A DNA stretch of 64,000 bases, taken from assembly GCA_016748015.1 (NCBI GenBank), contig JAAOMT010000519.1, positions 1-64,000 on the forward strand, written 5' to 3'. The notes under the pieces are model-generated. The model was not told the DNA's origin, ran no database searches, and saw nothing but the letters and a program-made list of their open reading frames with translations. This document shows, piece by piece, positions 52,330 to 63,824 of the stretch (its first letter is position 1; each line of letters opens with the position of its first letter). Position numbers and translations under genes: made by a program. The stretch comes from Geosiphon pyriformis (Eukaryota > Glomeromycota > Glomeromycetes > Archaeosporales > Geosiphonaceae).

Positions 52330-53855
52330 TTTTGAATAAAGCAAATTTATGTCAATAAAACATTAGGGTAAATAGAAACTTTGAACTTGTGCAGGAGGGA
52401 TTAATTTGAAAGATAAAATCTTTGATTGGTCACCCATCATATTCTAGCTTTCTAATTGCTAGAAAATGGTATTATTTATGTTAACAATTAATATATATTA
52501 CTAAAATCCTGCTAACCAACTCGGATACTCAATTTAAATGAAAGAAAATCAAAATTATATGGTTCAAACGAATTTTGAAATAATTGATATAGGTTCATAC
52601 GTTACCCGACAAACTCAAAAATGTGTTGAAAAATTTGTCAAGGGTTCAAAAAAGTGCGGAGAAAAACAGGTGAAAGTGACCAAGAATTTTTTTTTCTTGT
52701 TGGTAGATATTTTGATTCTAATTGTGAGTTGGCAAAAAAAGGTTTCGAGGTTTTTTTTATGTTGAAATATACTGAAGTTTTGTGTCGAAATCGCACTCTG
52801 CGATAAGAATTTCTACATTTATCAAAAAAGAGCAATCTTTTTGAGCAAATGAAGGAAACATAGGAACTATTAAAGCCATTAGCTTTTTGGTTTTCTGAAG
52901 AATGGTTTTGTCTTTAATTCAGGCTGTCTCGATATTTTAGGCTTGCCATAAGGAGTGCTGAAATCTTAAAATTTAATAGATAACTTAGAACAAGTTTTAA
53001 ATAGTATAAAAATTTTGTTCATTCATTTAAACACTACTTTTTTGCATTTTTAAAGGATTCCAATAGATTTATTTTATTAAAAGGAAATTTAATTTTGAGA
53101 TATTTTGAAATGAATTTGAATTTTAAACCATAAAAAATCATTACATTTTATAATATATCAAATTCAATCAAGAGTGATCAAAAAGCAATAATTTTATGGT
53201 TTGCTTCAAAAATTATTTCAATTCAATTTTTTTTAAGTTTGAAGCATGGATCATATAATACATATAAATCATTATTGAAATCCGATATTTAAAGTAAATT
53301 AGATTTTTATTACATATTTAAAAAGAAGAAAAAAATTTTATAATCTTAATATTTTTATGGTTATTAAAAATGATTTCCACATAATATTATGTTAGCAAAA
53401 TTCATTTTTTTTTTTAAGAAACTCAAAGCCAAATTTCAAATACATGCGAAATTTTAAGAACTGTATTTCAAATTAAAAAAAAGAATAATTTTTGGATGAA
53501 ATTATTGGGTTTTAGTATCTTTTGAAAAATTGTGAATAAATTTTTTTATCCCTTGAAAATTAGTTCCTTTAATTTTACAAAAAAAAATTTGGAATCACGT
53601 CATACAATTTAAAGATTATGTCAAATCCAAATATCATGGATTAAAATATCGATCTAATTTTATTTTTCCAAAGATACTGAATGAATAATAAATCTAACTG
53701 ATAGTAAAAAAACTTTTCCAATTAATTGCACAAAATTACAATAAAGTTATCCTAAAATCAAATAACCCTTATATATAGGGAAAAATTAACATTGCTTTTG
53801 AACTTATCCTATGCATAAAATTATTCAGTTTCTCCTAATTTCAATTTCCAAAATT
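52330..53855. other. Intergenic AT-rich spacer
   Basis: Lies between two convergent genes. A 75-codon frame at 52538-52765 has no recognisable domain and is matched by an equally long antisense frame, so it is not called. Confidence 0.6.
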
Positions 53856-54585
53856 CTAATGCTGAATCACCGAAATAGTGAATAAACACATACCTACTGA
53901 AGCCAAGGTCAAAAAGGTCCCAACAATTATTGTCCCTCGACTAATGGGAAACCCACCCATAACCATAGCAGTTTGTATATGAAAATACCTTACAAGACCG
54001 AATGATAAAAAGAAGATTCCAATAATAATGAAAGATATTCCTAATGGTTTCCCATATTTTTGATCGTTTGGATAGTTCGGGTTGATATTGAATCGAAATA
54101 GTTGTGTGAGTGCTGTCGGCCAAGTTTTTTGAAGGAAAGAAGTATGATAAAGTAAAATTAATAAATTAATTTGATTATAATATAATCATAATAATTTATT
54201 TTTCTTACCAATTCCGATGCCAATTAATGACAAGGAAGTTCTTAGCCATGCTAAGAAAGTTCTTTCGTTAGCTAAATAAAATAAAATTTTGAATTTCCGT
54301 TAAATTGTTTAGCACCAATCTATAAATGTTAAGTTAAATTCCAAAAAAAAAATTTATTTCCCCATAAATCTTACCTAAATGGTCTCTAGCGACACTAGCA
54401 TCATTTCTTAGATACAAGGTAGAACCAAATAGTCGATATGCTTTTTTTAGCCAATAATTTTCACGACCTGATTCTTCAATAAACGAAGAATCTTGTAAAT
54501 CAATATCTGAACTTGACGGAAAGGTTTTATAATCTGTGGAAGGAATTGAACTTTCTTGAAGTATTTTAGATGTAGAAGTAGACAT
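53856..54585 (-). CDS. DUF202 family three-span membrane protein
   Basis: Exons 54585-54375, 54271-54209 and 54112-53856 join in phase to 176 aa. Residues 1-70 are hydrophilic and Ser-rich. The DUF202 signature ANERTFLAWLRTSLSLIGIG begins about residue 72, with the first membrane span. GISFIIIGIIFFLFGLVRYF (second span) and GTIIVGTFLTLASVGMCLF (third span) follow. This is the standard layout of DUF202/YidH-like proteins in fungi, which are small integral membrane proteins of unknown function; the same domain is found in vacuolar VTC subunits. An in-frame Met lies 14 codons upstream (54627), but the Met at 54585 starts the conserved-looking part. A GTATGT sequence 3' of LASV could be an alternative donor; the simple reading to the TAG is preferred. 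Confidence 0.88.
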
Positions 54586-54627
54586 TTTTTTTGAAGGGTT
54601 AAAACATTTCTCCAAAACCAATCTCAA

Positions 54628-56166
54628 ATATTAGTAGTTATTCAAAAAATTTTAAGATTTGAAGGGATACAATAAAGTCTTGTTTTGAGTATCAAAGAAA
54701 CAAGTAAACAGTGATTTCCTAATTGAAAACCTTATCGAGCGATCAAATATTGAAATTTTTTTTCAATTTGGATTCATTTTCTGCATGTCGTTTTTTACGT
54801 GCATTTTGTCGTCATCATCTAATATTTTAAAAAGGTTAGGGTCAAAAAAATTTGTACCATGCACAATGATAAACCATTTTTATATTATTTTAAGTGAGTG
54901 AGTGTAAAATTAAAAATTTAAAAGCTGGTATTTATGATATTAGTATGGTCAAGATAAAATTTTCAAACATACACTGTAGTGTTAAAAACTAATAAAATGT
55001 GAGACCTGTTTTTATTTTCTGAAAAGTTTTAAATGAAATTTCAAATTAAAATGTTATAATTCAAACATACGGTTTTGTAAATAAATGATTTTCTAAAGAT
55101 TTTTTTTTATTTGTCCTCTTTTAATTTATCTTTTGGAGGGTAAATAATTTGAATATATGCTATGACATTTCTTTGCTATATAAATTATAAACATTTATTT
55201 TTTTAACAAAAATAATCAAATTAATATATTTTTTGTATATAACCAAATTCTTTGTAACTTAAAAAAAACAATTGAAATTATGTATACAATATTATATAAA
55301 TATTGATAAAGGATTCATTTAATTTTTATTTTTATTTCGATTGATATTTTCACCTTAAATATCTTTGTATTACAAATAAAATTTATTTACGAACTAAAAG
55401 ATTATGTAAATTTAATTGTAATAAAAATTTCAACTTTTAAAATTTTTTACAATTTTTTTTTGATTTTTCAATTGTTTTTATTAGACAATAAGATTTTTTA
55501 TTAAATAAAATTATTAAATTAAAACATAATTAAAATAATATCATTAATCTTTTTAGCAATTCAATAAAAATTCATTATAAAATAATTATCATTCGAAAAA
55601 ATATATGTTTCAATTTGATAATTTTAAGAATTTCATTTAATATGAAACTTTTATGAAAAATTACATTTTAAATGTAGAAATTCTTGCAGTAAATTCTATG
55701 TTTGAAAAATATCATTAAAATGCTCAATATTTTTATAAAGTTTTTAAGCAATATTATCTTATTGAAATAAAAAAATTAATTTGATTCAATTTTAAGCCTC
55801 CCTTAATAAATCTCATTTAAAAAAACTATAAAAACATGTCTAATTTTTATGCAATATTCTAAATTTTGAATAATTTGGAATAAGTTAAATTTCATTCAAA
55901 ATTTATATTTAGCATACACAAATGCAAAGAAATCTATAAATTTTAATTAAAAACTTTTAATTAATCAAGAGACTTGAGCTATTGAAAAGATTTGTGATCA
56001 CCAATCATTTTATGACTGCTGTGGATTACATGTAATTGGAAATTTTCCGATAGTTAAAAATATTTATTTTATCAAATCTTCAAGCTATCTTTTGGAGATA
56101 AATATAAAAATCTAGTAACTATTGTAATATGGTATCTGTTATTAAAGTTTCCTAAAAAAAACAACA
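54628..56166. other. AT-rich intergenic region between divergent genes
   Basis: About 1.5 kb upstream of both the DUF202 gene and lipase-like gene B. No frame, repeat or RNA gene is apparent. Confidence 0.6.
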
Positions 56167-57851
56167 ATGTCAGACACTAACCTTGATATAAATTCAGCTA
56201 TCAGTGATAGGAGAATAAAATTTGGTTTCGAAGCTGGTCAACAGTCATTTGAAGTTTTAAAGCTGAAATCTTTGGGAAGTGCCATATTTTTATGCAGAAA
56301 ATTGTTTGATTCTCAAAAAAAAAACTCTTTACTAGCCATGTTCACTTTGAGTGGTTCTTTTGTTACCCATTCCCGAATTTTTTGGTTACTCGCTGGTTTT
56401 ATTTTGCGGTATTTTATCACTGTGATAAAATCCAAAGAAAACCCTTTCCTTGACACTTGGAAAAATCAAAGTCTATCAAATAAAAATGAAATTATTTATT
56501 CTCAAATATCTTATCATCAAAGTCTACTTTTCAAACGAAATTTTTTAAATGAATTAAACAAAGAAACATCAACAATATCTGTCGCTTCTTCAACTGGAGA
56601 TATTGACACAAATGATCCCATAGTTACTCAGAAACGATTGGTGAAAGATATTGCTATCATCGAATGGTTAGAAATGATGGCACGTTGGGCCAACGTGCCA
56701 TACTGTTTAGCAAAAGAGAAATGGAATGGAATGGGACTTGACTTTCCGGACGTAACTGGCAGGTTTTTTTCTCTATAGAACTCGTTATCTCTTAATTCTG
56801 AGGGAAAATTTTAATTAATCCAATATATCTTTTTTGATTTTTACTGCTTTAGCTGGATTCTTACTTGGAATGAAAGCTCACAAACCAAATGGCTCAATTA
56901 TAGGTTTTTTTCGTGGTGAGATAAATATCACTTTAATTCATTTTCTAATAGAGTGAATAAATGCATTTATAGAATATTTATAAAAAATTTTCAATATCAA
57001 GGTCCAGAAATAAATAAGGAAGAATACGATCGACTTAAATTTCCACTTAATGAAGAACCAGATGTTCAGTGGAAGTTCATTGCCCAATGGAATTCAATTG
57101 TAAGCAAAGAATTTGTAATCACGGCACGAGAAAAGATTAGATTATTGAGCAAGGAAATTAAAGCAGCAAAAGTCATCGTGTTATTAACTGGACATGGAAT
57201 TGGAGGAAGTAATAAATGATAAAATTTTTCAAATGGTTAAAAGCTCATTTCTATCATTTGAAAATTGAATATAACACTTTTATATTTTATTTTACGAGTT
57301 TATGCCGCATACCTCGGTACGCATTTAGTCTCGGCTGATAGTAGAAAGTATTTTGACGCGCTTGGAAAGACGTTCAAGTTTCACATCACTACCTATGGTC
57401 AACCTCGCGTTGGCAACTTTGCTGCTGTTAAATTTTTTAGCCAACTTCAAAATGAGAAAAAATTAAAAATTTATCGTGTTACTCATGCTAACGAACATGC
57501 TCCACATTACCCAACGTTCAAACCAAAGAAAGCTCGTTATTGGAATATTGAGCGAGAGTACTGGATCACTGATATGAATTGTGATTGTATAGAAAATGAT
57601 AGTGGAACATCATTTCAATTATATGATTGTCCGGGATCCACTCCTACGAAACCTTTTGGCGAAAGCACGGTTGACATTTTTTTCATATTAAATTTTTGAA
57701 AAGCTTGAGCAGAGATATTTTAGCTAACTGTTACTTTTTAAATAAATAGGAATGTAGTCTGAGCACAGATGGATTAGGAGTCGCAGCTCACAAGGGACCT
57801 TATTTTAATACCATTTTTGGTAACTGTGAAATGTTTCAAAATATAAATTAA
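56167..57851 (+). CDS. Class-3 lipase-like protein (B), Ser-to-Gly at the nucleophile
   Basis: Five exons: 56167-56758, 56853-56915, 57002-57208, 57299-57669 and 57750-57851 (444 aa). The first intron must use a GC donor (ACTG|GCAGGT) to keep the frame shared with gene C. The N-terminus has a hydrophobic segment (IFWLLAGFILRYFITVI) about 70 residues in. Translation from the Met at codon 58 would place it as a signal sequence, so the start is uncertain. Conserved blocks are WANVPYC, KPNGSIIGFFRG, LTGHGIGGIYAAYLG, TYGQPRVGNFAAV, YRVTHANEHAPHYP, EREYWI and AAHKGPYFNTIFGNC. The elbow Ser is Gly (57196-57198), and the catalytic Asp of HTND is Glu here (HANE), while the C-terminal His is kept. It forms a tandem pair with gene C. 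Hydrolase activity is doubtful; a binding or structural role is possible. Confidence 0.85.
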
Positions 57852-59227
57852 TTCTATACTTTTGATATTTTATAGTTTATATAGATTCTTTTTAAATTAA
57901 TAGAGAATACTTTAAAATCGAATCAATGAAAAAACTAAATCTAATCAATTTTCCTACCATGATTCATGAAAATTTTTTCCATTAAAAGAAGTTTATTTAC
58001 TATATAAAAGGTTCTTGTTTCAATTTATAATATCTGAAATGTATCAAATATATATTTACATGCTTTTAAAAAATCTTTTTTTAATCAATTTTAATTTCCA
58101 TGCATATTACCTATTATTTTCACTTGGCTTTTTGACAACTATTCAATCCTAATTAATTTTCAATTCAGAATTTTGAAATGTCATCGTATCATTAAAAAAT
58201 TCCCAAAACCAGCTATTTATCTTTTAATCAATCAATCAATCAATCACTCAATCATAGTGGGCTTTTAAATAAAAATTAAATTTTTGTTCTTTTGCCAAGT
58301 GGATTTTTGATATTAAAATCGCTGCAATACAAAACCCGTGAAAGCAAAACAACCGACGAACTAAATTGGGAGACGAACCTTTCCAATTTTGCGAATCCGG
58401 ATATTTTTAAATACACGTTGGTTTGTAGTTTTTGTATTTGTACATGTATTTGTGAAACGATCGTATTTGATCTCAAGATGATTGTGTCTACCATTTCAAA
58501 AAAGGTTAGTAAATATTTATTATAAAATGCCGATTACCGATATCAAATAGATATCAAATAGATCTCCTGCTTTAATTTCAGTGAGAAATAAAAGTACTTT
58601 CAATTGGCTAAAAAAAGAAAAATGAATCCTTTAAACGTCGTCAAAGTTTTCATGACAACATTTTTTCCCAAATATTAATCTTAAACTATTTCAATTATTG
58701 ATATATTATCTTTATTAGATCATTTTTCACACAACTTATATCAAAAAGTCATTTTAGACTTTTTGAATTTCGATTTGCAAAGATCATTTAAAAAATAAGT
58801 GTATTAATCCTTGTTTGAGAAATTTGATCAAATACACACACACTATACAAAAAGATGAAATTAGCAATAATGAAATGAATAATTTTATTTTTTACAAATA
58901 ATTAAAGCCAAAGAAAAACTTTAATATTTTTATTTAGATCCTATTACTCATTTATTATCGGTTAAATCTTGCACAAACACCAAACAAAAATTTATTGACA
59001 AAAACAAAAATATGAAAAATATCAACTTTTAATTTTCTCATGCCCTCTTTTAACTCTATTTGTTGGTTGGTTGGTTGGTTCATTCGTTCTTCAAATTTGA
59101 AAGTAAATCAAAAGTAGTTAGCGCGTCTAATTTCCCCCAAAAAATTTCAACATTATAAATGGTTTTGATGAAATTTTCCGTATTTTTAATCTGAACTAGA
59201 AATTTTTTGCTCAATATTTATTTTATA
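57852..59227. other. Spacer between the tandem lipase-like genes
   Basis: Contains an (AATC)n run at 58,226-58,253 and a (TTGG)n run at 59,062-59,080. Overlapping opposite-strand frames at 58276-58525 (72-77 codons) are a little GC-richer than the rest, but carry no family signature and are not called. Confidence 0.55.
58226..58253. repeat. (AATC)n microsatellite
   Basis: About seven tetranucleotide units with one ACTC variant. Confidence 0.85.
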
Positions 59228-60807
59228 ATGATCAAAAATAAGGCTGGAAAATTTGAGAAATTTTGTTGGATACCACTTATTGTTTTTTTGTCATTTCTAA
59301 TAGCTCCAATAGAATTTCAAGCACTACTTCATCAAACATCAATTAATGAACATCAAGCATCCATGAATAGAACACTTTTTTTTCCGCACTTTACTCATCA
59401 TTCGAGTCTAGTTTTCAAACGAAATTTTACGGAAAGTGAACAATTTCTAATATCTACAAGTAAAGGCTTTGGATCAGCAGGACCCGAACCTCCAAAAAAG
59501 AAACTGGTCACCAATTGGTCTTTAATTCATTTTCTGTCTTTAATGTCAGGATGGGCTAATGTTCCATATTGCTTCGATAAAGAAAAATGGAAGGGCCTGG
59601 AATTAGATTTCCCGAATGTAACAGGTTAGTAATAGTCTTTTTGAAATTTCAGAAGGTTACTATTTATTCAAATTTAAGGTTAAATCCGGGACTTATGGAA
59701 TGGATTGCAAAACTCATTGTCTTTCGACCCTTGGAAGCTGGATTTGTTCTTGGATTCGATGATAGCAAACCAAATGGTTCAATTATAGGTTTTTTTCGAG
59801 GCAGGTCAACTATTCTCGCAAAACTTTAGTTTCTATCCGCTAATACTTTGTTTGCTTCTTCTTCTTCTTATTGAACAAAGTCCTGTTTTATTATTTTATT
59901 TTCAAAAACCAGGCCCAGATATCAAAAAAAATGAATGGGGGCCACATAAATTTCAAGATGATATTCCTCAGAGACATCGTCAATGGAAATGGTCACCAGA
60001 ATGGCGTGCAGCTGTAATCACTTGGCCAGTTATAAATGCTGCAAAGGCAAAGATTGAACTCTTGTCTCAACAACTTGATGATGAAAAAGTGAATTTGTAT
60101 TTTGTTGGACATGGAGTGGGAGGAAGTAACTAATGATGAATAACCTTTTTTTTCAATATTTTGTGTTGATTGGTTTAATGTTCTAATAAAGATTTATTTT
60201 TGATTTAAACTCAAAGTTTACGCCGCTTATCTTGCCGTGGTTCTAGCTCAATTAAGAGAACAAAATGATATCATTATGCTTATGAAAAGATTCAAAATTT
60301 TTGTCATCACCTATGGTCAACCTCGTTTCGGTAACAATGCTGCGGTGAAAATTGTAAACCGTTTTATAGATGAAAAAGCTTTAAGAATTTATCGTGTCAC
60401 TCATGCCAATGATTATTTTCCACATCATCCGAGTCCTAAAATTGTCAATAAAATAAGTAATCGGTATTGGCATACTGAGCGGGAATATTGGATTCCGGAT
60501 TCAGCTTGTGATTGCTCTGATGGAAAAGTTGATAAGAACTACAAGTTGTTTGATTGTGCTGGGTTTCATGAAAAGGACCCTAACGGCTATGGGGAGAATA
60601 AGGTTGGTATTGTATGAATTTTTTAATACTCTTTTTGATTAATTACGCAAATCAAAAAAAAAATTTTTTCTGATATATGGATCGTAACATAATGAGTAGC
60701 AGTGTAATTTGGGGACAGATGGATCAGGAGAATCAGCTCATTATGGACCATATTTTGGGACTACCTTTGGTGATTGTCAAAAATTTGGTTTTACTAAAGA
60801 ATCATAA
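59228..60807 (+). CDS. Secreted class-3 lipase-like protein (C), Ser-to-Gly at the nucleophile
   Basis: Five exons: 59228-59624, 59738-59800, 59913-60125, 60217-60602 and 60700-60807 (388 aa). The start at 59228 gives a basic N-terminus followed by a hydrophobic signal segment (WIPLIVFLSFLIAPI). The second intron begins GC (CGAG|GCAGGT), the only choice that keeps GFFRG-PDI in frame. Conserved blocks are WANVPYC, KPNGSIIGFFRG, FVGHGVGGIYAAYLA, TYGQPRFGNNAAV, YRVTHANDYFPHHP (catalytic Asp kept), EREYWI and SAHYGPYFGTTFGDC (catalytic His kept). The elbow Ser is Gly (60113-60115). Closely related to gene B, 1.4 kb upstream on the same strand, and to gene A on the far side of the window. Two of three triad residues persist, so the fold is under constraint while the classical mechanism is not available. 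Confidence 0.88.
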
Positions 60808-61524
60808 GTTTCGCTTCTTATTCAAAATTGTTCACATATGCGATCTAATAATTCACTCACTAAATTAATTTCAAATCAATATGTTACAAGAGAAGAAAAT
60901 AAGCTTCCATGACAAAAATTTAGAAAATTCAATAAAATTTCGTTCATGGAAAATGCTTAGCAAAGTGAAAAGACGCAAATTGTGAAATCTCTATAATTCG
61001 GAATCGAAATTGAACTTCAAAAAATCTGATGTGAAACAATATAAAATGCGAATTAACAAAAAAAAATTATACTGGATTTGACAAGAATGGCGAAAATTTA
61101 AAGGATAAACTTGTTTGAATGTGATTTAATTGTATAAGATTTCAATGGTAATATGCTAGAACAAAGTTTCAAAATCAAATTATTATTAATATTCTTTGAT
61201 AACAATTTTATTAAAAATTCGTGACTTCTAAAAACTATTATAGGACAAAATTATTAATATTATATTTATTTATTTATTCATTCCTCAGCTCTTTTTTTTA
61301 ATATATTTGTAAAATTTTAATGATTTTCCAGAAAAATATCTTACTATTGTTAAATTTTCCTATTAAGTTGATGAAAATTTCAAGAATTTTAAATAAAAAT
61401 TTCTTAAATAGTTTCTAATTTTTCTTTGATAATAACATTTAGTTAATAATTCGTTTTTAAGTTATTTATTTTAATTTCAAAAACTTCAAAATAATTTATC
61501 ATTTAATTTAAATCTTTATTAAAG

Positions 61525-61589
<65 letters not shown>

Positions 61590-62231
61590 TATTGTTTACC
61601 TTTTTTTTTATTAATTTATATAAACTTTAATTTTTTTAAGAGAATTTTTTGTATATGTTTTTGGAAAAATAAATATATATTTTTTTTTTAATATTATTAA
61701 AAATTAAGGTTGAAAAATAATTTAATTAAAAAGAAGTTAGAAAACTACATTTTTTTTAAAATTTATCTTTTCATTCTTTGATATCAAGAGGGTGGCTGAT
61801 CACGTGTGATGAAACTTATTTTTCAGTTTGTGCGCTGTGGTATAATGAAAAGAAAAAATATCAAAATTTTATTTATAGTAACTTAATTATGTAATATACA
61901 TATTAATGAAATTTTATAATTTTGTATATAAAAATATTTTTGTAAGGTTTTGATAAATCGCAATAATATAATAATATAACAAATATAATAAATTGCCAAA
62001 ATTAATACTCAATTTGGCAAAATATTTTTATATTAATCATTGTGGTTTTATAATAAATATTTATGAGCAAATTTAACTTTGAATTATGTCAATTAAATAA
62101 TGAGGTTTTTTTTTTTACGATACTGCCTTTTGTTACCACCATTTTTGAAGAAAAAATTAAATTACTTTCCTTTAATCTCCTTACAGTCATTGATCTTTGA
62201 TTGGTTCATCAATCAAAGTTGACAAAATGGA
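60808..62231. other. Intergenic AT-rich spacer with a TTA microsatellite
   Basis: Contains (TTA)n at 61,527-61,594. No other structure of note; the last 100 bp are the likely promoter side of the BTB gene. Confidence 0.6.
61527..61594. repeat. (TTA)n microsatellite
   Basis: About 22 triplets with a single TAC interruption near the 3' end. Confidence 0.93.
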
Positions 62232-62354
62232 TTGATGCTTTATTTTTTGTGTCTTCGTGTTGTCATCATGATTTTATTCCTCACCAGGAAAAAAGATAAA
62301 ACCCATGAAACTTTACTCTTTCTAAAGATCCATCCTCATATTTTGTTGAAAAAA

Positions 62355-63224
62355 ATGACTAACATAAGCTCAAAACATTACTATGAGGATGGTGATATTT
62401 TGCTTATCGTAGAAAATGTCTCATTTCGGGTACATCGCCTTATACTTTCACTCGCCTCACCAGTCTTTAAAGATATCTTTACTCTCTCCACTGTATCAAA
62501 AGATAAATTAATCCCCGAAATCGAGCTCAAAGGTGATTCAGTCATCCATTTTGAACTGTTATTGGATTATATCTATCCTGCCTCGTTTGCATCTTTGGAA
62601 TGGCTCACAGTGGTAGATTTCCTGAAACTCGGCGACAAATATTTAATCGAGAGTGTAAAAATCTTTGCAGATCAATTTTTGAAATTGGCTTATCAAAATA
62701 ACCCGCTAGATGCTTTTCTCTTGGCTGATAAATATTCGTTGACTGTTGCCTTTAAGGAATCATCTAAGCTCGTTTTTGAAACTCTATCCAATTGTGCTAC
62801 AAAATCCACATTTCGCTTGCTTTCGGGCAAAACAAAGGCAAAGGTTTTCGAGACATTTTGGAGATATGAGCAATTTCTTCGCAACCTTGCAACCCAAGGT
62901 ATTTATCCAAAATATAGCAACCATTCCTGTAGAGATAAAAAGCACTCTTGGAGAATGTTAGCAGAGAAACATGATGAGGAAGCCAATATAGAACTTAAAA
63001 AGCGAATCATTCAAACCCTTTCCTCCCCTGATAGTAAACCGTCTAATGTTTGGGACATATTGACCAAAGATTATTGCCAAAGCGATGATAGGTTCAAAAA
63101 TTGCTATGCTTTTAAAAATGTAATATTACAACAGCTTTATGGATTCGAGAATTATCAGCCCTTGGAATTAAAAGAGTCTCCAAAGAAAATGTATCTTTAT
63201 GTTCAGCTTACAGACATACATTAA
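62355..63224 (+). CDS. BTB/POZ domain protein
   Basis: A single uninterrupted exon. The open frame extends upstream to 62232, but the family-typical start is the Met at 62355 (MTNISSKHYYEDGDILL), giving 289 aa. The BTB fold is clear: YEDGDILLIVENVSFRVHRL, then LSLASPVFKDIFTL, the acidic IELKGDS strand, FELLLDYIYP, and WLTVVDFLKLGDKYLIESVK. A helical region AFLLADKYSLTVAFKESSK follows. This is the layout of the fungal BTB proteins that begin with a D-G-D motif. BTB domains dimerise and often link targets to Cullin-3 ubiquitin ligases; no Kelch, MATH or TLDc partner domain is visible. The remaining ~140 residues (YCQSDDRFKNC...) are unassigned. If the upstream Met is used, a hydrophobic leader would be added. 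Confidence 0.87.
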   Translation: MTNISSKHYYEDGDILLIVENVSFRVHRLILSLASPVFKDIFTLSTVSKDKLIPEIELKGDSVIHFELLLDYIYPASFASLEWLTVVDFLKLGDKYLIESVKIFADQFLKLAYQNNPLDAFLLADKYSLTVAFKESSKLVFETLSNCATKSTFRLLSGKTKAKVFETFWRYEQFLRNLATQGIYPKYSNHSCRDKKHSWRMLAEKHDEEANIELKKRIIQTLSSPDSKPSNVWDILTKDYCQSDDRFKNCYAFKNVILQQLYGFENYQPLELKESPKKMYLYVQLTDIH

Positions 63225-63824
63225 ACAATTTGGAAAAGAGGATTTGAAATTTCTCTATTCAACTATGCATACTATCTTTGCTTTTTTCCTTTTTGCATAT
63301 CTTCCATTGAAAAAAGCTATATAATAAATATTTTGGTTTTTGCTATTGACTTAATACATGTAGAATTATGTTTTCGCCATCTGATCTATTTTTAGATGTT
63401 CTCATAGCATTGATTGAAATAACAAGCTCACACAATTTCAAAAGTAGAAATAACTAAAGCCTTTCAATTTTTCAAGATTCAAGGTTTTGTTTTCACTTTC
63501 ATCTTCAAAAATGGGACCGCTTTTACTCGATTCAGGTTGAAAATACCTGCTAAATGAATCAAGATAAAAGGCATTTTTAGCTTCCCTTAAGAGGAAAATG
63601 AACTGTATATTGAATTCTTGAAGTTTAAACCGACGCCCATAGTACCTATTCACGTGATAGCATTAAAACTATGTGCAGCTCAATTCTCATCTAACTGGCA
63701 ATAATATGAGTTATTAGTTTTCTATCAGGTAAAAAAAAACTATCTCAGAAAACGTGTAAAACACGCTATTTCTTTTTCAATTTTGGAAACCTCATAAAAT
63801 CTATTTCACCAAATTTTACAGATT
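63225..63824. other. Spacer between convergent genes
   Basis: No gene is supported. The minus-strand frame 63438-63653 (71 codons) has no recognisable domain. Confidence 0.55.

Noticed and set aside
52538-52765. 75-codon frame downstream of the Sec7 gene
   Set aside because: Lys/Phe-rich low-complexity product with an equally long antisense frame; probably 3' flanking sequence.
58276-58525. Overlapping opposite-strand frames of 72 and 77 codons
   Set aside because: No recognisable family, no exons on either side, and both strands are equally open.
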